From contig JAQTVK010000074.1 in NCBI GenBank assembly GCA_028706795.1, forward strand, positions 1 through 5,588: DNA of 5,588 nucleotides. The letters are read 5' to 3'. Positions within the stretch are counted from its first letter, which is position 1. The number at the start of each line of letters is the position of its first letter. The notes below the pieces were generated by a model. That model saw nothing but the letters and a program-made list of their open reading frames with translations, ran no database searches and was not told the DNA's origin. The translations under genes and the position numbers were made by a program. This document shows, piece by piece, positions 5,004 to 5,588 of this stretch. Origin of the DNA: Candidatus Omnitrophota bacterium (GTDB taxonomy: Bacteria > Omnitrophota > Gorgyraeia > Pluralincolimonadales > Pluralincolimonadaceae).

Positions 5004-5588
5004 CATTTTAAGAACCTGGAACTTTTTGGCTTCAAGTCGTTCGCTAACAAGACTGAATTGAATTTTGAGCCGGGCGTAACGGCGATAGTCGGGCCTAACG
5101 GCTGCGGTAAATCCAATATCTCCGACTCGATCAAGTGGGTCCTCGGAGAGACCTCGGCCAGGGAGATCCGCGGCACGAAGATGGAAGACGTCATCTTCAG
5201 CGGCACCGACGGGAAAGAAGCCCTTGGTTTCGCGGAAGTATCCCTCACGATAGTAAACCAGCCTAAGATCCTCCCTACGGAATATGACGAAGTCACCATA
5301 ACAAGGAGAGTATTCCGTTCAGGGGAGAGCGAATATTTCATAAACAAGACTCCCGTAAGACTAAAAGATATCAATGAACTTTTAATGGGGACCGGCATCG
5401 GCACGTCCACTTATTCCTTGATGGAACAGGGCAGGATAGCCGAATTGTTAGACTCTCGACCCGAAGAGAGGCGTTACGTATTCGAGGAGGCCGCCGGCAT
5501 CACAAAGTACAAGGCCAAGAAGAAGGAGGCCTTGAGAAAACTTGAGCAGACAGAGGCGAACCTCCTCAGGGTAAGCGATGTAATAACG
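5001..5588 (+). CDS. smc: Chromosome segregation ATPase SMC, N-terminal part (3' end outside window)
   Basis: The 196 visible residues are the N-terminal half of the SMC head and the start of the coiled coil. The opening LELFGFKSFANKTELNF is typical. Walker A GPNGCGKS is at 31-38, followed by NISDSIKWVLGETSA and IRGTKMEDVIFSG (56-68; Arg57 matches the arginine conserved in this position of bacterial SMCs). The Q-loop region GIGTSTYSLMEQGRI lies at 132-146, and the conserved PEERRYVFEEAAGITKYKAKKKEA at 154-177 leads into the coiled coil. SMC dimers with ScpA/ScpB organise and segregate the chromosome. The Walker B and signature motif lie in the missing C-terminal part. The gene is unrelated in function to the secretion cluster upstream and has its own candidate promoter. 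Identity is essentially certain; the frame stays open to the last base. Confidence 0.97.
   Translation, partial: MHFKNLELFGFKSFANKTELNFEPGVTAIVGPNGCGKSNISDSIKWVLGETSAREIRGTKMEDVIFSGTDGKEALGFAEVSLTIVNQPKILPTEYDEVTITRRVFRSGESEYFINKTPVRLKDINELLMGTGIGTSTYSLMEQGRIAELLDSRPEERRYVFEEAAGITKYKAKKKEALRKLEQTEANLLRVSDVIT

Noticed and set aside
4940..5010. Intrinsic terminator for the secretin operon
   Set aside because: The strong hairpin is followed by ATTTGCATTTTAAG, with no continuous U-tract, and it sits downstream of a promoter and directly at the smc start; a leader structure fits better.
4907..5410. 167-codon open frame on the minus strand
   Set aside because: It lies opposite the leader and N-terminal coding part of smc, whose plus-strand protein matches SMC motifs throughout; the minus product shows no recognisable domain.
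1..5588. CRISPR array, tRNA/rRNA genes, insertion sequences or attachment sites
   Set aside because: Nearly all of the window is coding for recognisable proteins, the two gaps are 71 and 132 nt, and no direct repeat series, transposase or tRNA-like cloverleaf was seen.

Overview
The window reads as a chromosomal fragment from an uncultured-type, double-membraned bacterium. It holds the inner-membrane platform and secretin half of a type II secretion / type IV pilus-like (type IV filament) machine, followed by the start of smc. Heavy use of AGG (Arg) and ATA (Ile) codons, the gene style and this combination of genes remind me of Omnitrophota (former OP3) or a related lineage. That placement is an inference from style and has not been checked by any search. 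The secretin with a signal peptide shows that an outer membrane is present.

Layout, all on the + strand: (1) positions 1-726, the 3' part of a PilM-PilN type fusion (GspL-like); (2) 723-1256, a GspM/PilO-like protein overlapping it by 4 nt; (3) 1257-1327, a short gap with a near-consensus sigma70 promoter (TTGACA-N17-TATACT) and a 6-bp dyad covering the predicted transcription start and Shine-Dalgarno; (4) 1328-1573, a small MerR-type helix-turn-helix protein; (5) 1570-2385, an ExeA/GspA-like AAA+ ATPase with a TTG start; (6) 2385-3059, a GspC/PilP-like bitopic protein; (7) 3072-4868, a GspD/PilQ-family secretin with an extra C-terminal TonB/TolA-C-like domain; (8) 4869-5000, a gap with a second TTGACA-N17 promoter and a long imperfect hairpin that buries the smc Shine-Dalgarno; (9) 5001 to the window end, the N-terminal ATPase half of SMC from a TTG start.

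The secretion genes are tightly packed (4-nt, 4-nt and 1-nt overlaps and one 12-nt gap), so they probably form two co-transcribed blocks: gspL-gspM ending an upstream operon, and merR-like/exeA/gspC/gspD driven by the internal promoter. Known family roles suggest that GspL and GspM form the inner-membrane platform, GspC bridges it to the secretin, and the ExeA-like ATPase helps assemble the secretin through the cell wall. The small HTH protein is a candidate regulator of its own block. The features most worth checking are the secretin/TonB-like fusion, the structured smc leader, and the HTH gene and promoter inserted into a pilMNOPQ-like gene order.
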